DNA of 13,891 bases from JAXLVB01 sp044228045 (GTDB lineage Bacteria; Bacteroidota; Bacteroidia; Cytophagales; Spirosomataceae): the NCBI GenBank assembly GCA_044228045.1, contig JBGAVQ010000140.1, positions 1 to 13,891 of the forward strand, read 5' to 3'. A program made the translations under genes and the position numbers. Shown one piece after another: positions 13,752-13,891 of this stretch (position 1 is its first letter; each line of letters starts with the position of its first letter). The notes under the pieces are model-generated. The model was not told where the DNA came from. It was given only the letters and a program-made list of their open reading frames with translations, and did not search any database.

Positions 13752-13782
13752 TTGTTGGTGAAAACACCAACAACGGAGGAAA
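13752..13782. repeat. REP-like hairpin, right end
   Basis: A 9-bp stem TTGTTGGTG / CACCAACAA (13752-13760 and 13765-13773) with an AAAA loop, followed by CGGAGGAAA. In inverted orientation it repeats the left-end sequence, differing in the loop. It lies about 60 bp upstream of the preferred transposase start. Beyond it, 13783-13891 shows no supported feature. Confidence 0.7.
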
Positions 13783-13891
13783 TCAGTATCCATCTCTTTT
13801 CTTTTTATACGAAGGTATTATTTTTATGGGACAGGATAAGGGCATAGCCAACGCTGAGCTGGGGTACTTAGGCAGAATTAAAAGCAGTGAT

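Larger units (their letters stand above)
13116..13782 (-). mobile_element. REP-associated transposase element with inverted hairpin ends
   Basis: A 667-bp unit with a 17-bp perfect inverted repeat at its ends (TTTCCTCCGTTGTTGGT at 13116-13132; its complement at 13766-13782). At each end the repeat runs into a local hairpin, as in REP sequences flanking RAYT (Y1 transposase) genes. The interior is filled by the broken transposase gene. No target duplication is expected for this family. Confidence 0.65.

Noticed and set aside
13692..13793. Longer start for the transposase at 13793
   Set aside because: The added residues (MDTDFLRCWCFHQQ…) do not resemble the family and begin outside the inverted-repeat ends; MYQHDIQFFTAT is the usual N-terminus.
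13840..13875. Resemblance of the right-edge sequence to 12560-12585 (shared GAGCTGGG)
   Set aside because: Only 8 bases match exactly with loose flanks; not enough to call a repeat.
13826..13891. ATG-led frame open to the right edge (MGQDKGIANAELGYLGRIK)
   Set aside because: Only 22 codons are visible, with no recognisable family and no clear ribosome binding site or promoter.
1..13891. CRISPR array, tRNA or rRNA gene
   Set aside because: No regularly spaced direct repeats, cloverleaf-like sequence or conserved rRNA segments were seen on either strand by eye.

Overview
The window looks like a chromosomal segment of a member of the Bacteroidota, most likely a Cytophagales-type bacterium. The evidence is moderate G+C, promoter motifs of the TTG-N20-TAnnTTTG type, a phosphoserine-phosphatase/phosphoglycerate-dehydrogenase fusion, a Tat-exported glucose-fructose-oxidoreductase-like protein and a REP-associated (IS200-like) transposase. 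No tRNA, rRNA, CRISPR array or integrase gene was seen. The assignment rests on family recognition by eye, not on database searches.

Left part (1-7270): a few codons of an upstream gene, a convergent lipoprotein of unknown function, a maltokinase-like sugar kinase, then serine biosynthesis. One 636-residue protein carries both SerB-type phosphatase and SerA-type dehydrogenase with a serine-binding ACT domain. About 900 bp downstream is a fold-type I aminotransferase that probably supplies the middle (SerC) step. A VapBC-type toxin-antitoxin pair lies between them, and its toxin reading frame is broken after the first catalytic aspartate. An Uma2-family nuclease-like protein follows, with a clear promoter.

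Middle part (7304-10937): a Gfo/Idh/MocA dehydrogenase, a roughly 120-bp palindromic MITE-like element flanked by 9-bp direct repeats, then a tight pair: a Tat-signal Gfo/Idh/MocA oxidoreductase resembling glucose-fructose oxidoreductase and a FAD oxidase of the monomeric sarcosine oxidase family with a likely covalent-flavin cysteine.

Right part (10938-13891): a mosaic, recombination-scarred region. The last 246 bp of the FAD-oxidase gene are repeated 1291 bp further on at about 97% identity, with 7 of 8 differences synonymous. Between the copies lies A+T-rich foreign-looking DNA: a class II Fic gene and about 28 codons of what looks like a type III restriction subunit (Res), cut off by the second copy. 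Beyond it are about 450 bp without a convincing gene but dense in hairpins, an unrecognised 125-residue protein on the minus strand, and a REP-associated tyrosine transposase with a stop codon just before its HUH motif. The transposase is bracketed by inverted REP-like hairpins.

The strongest candidate for something unusual is the FAD-oxidase 3'-end duplication around the Fic/res fragment. It resembles elements that restore the end of their target gene, or a single-anchor illegitimate recombination event, but no recombinase is visible.
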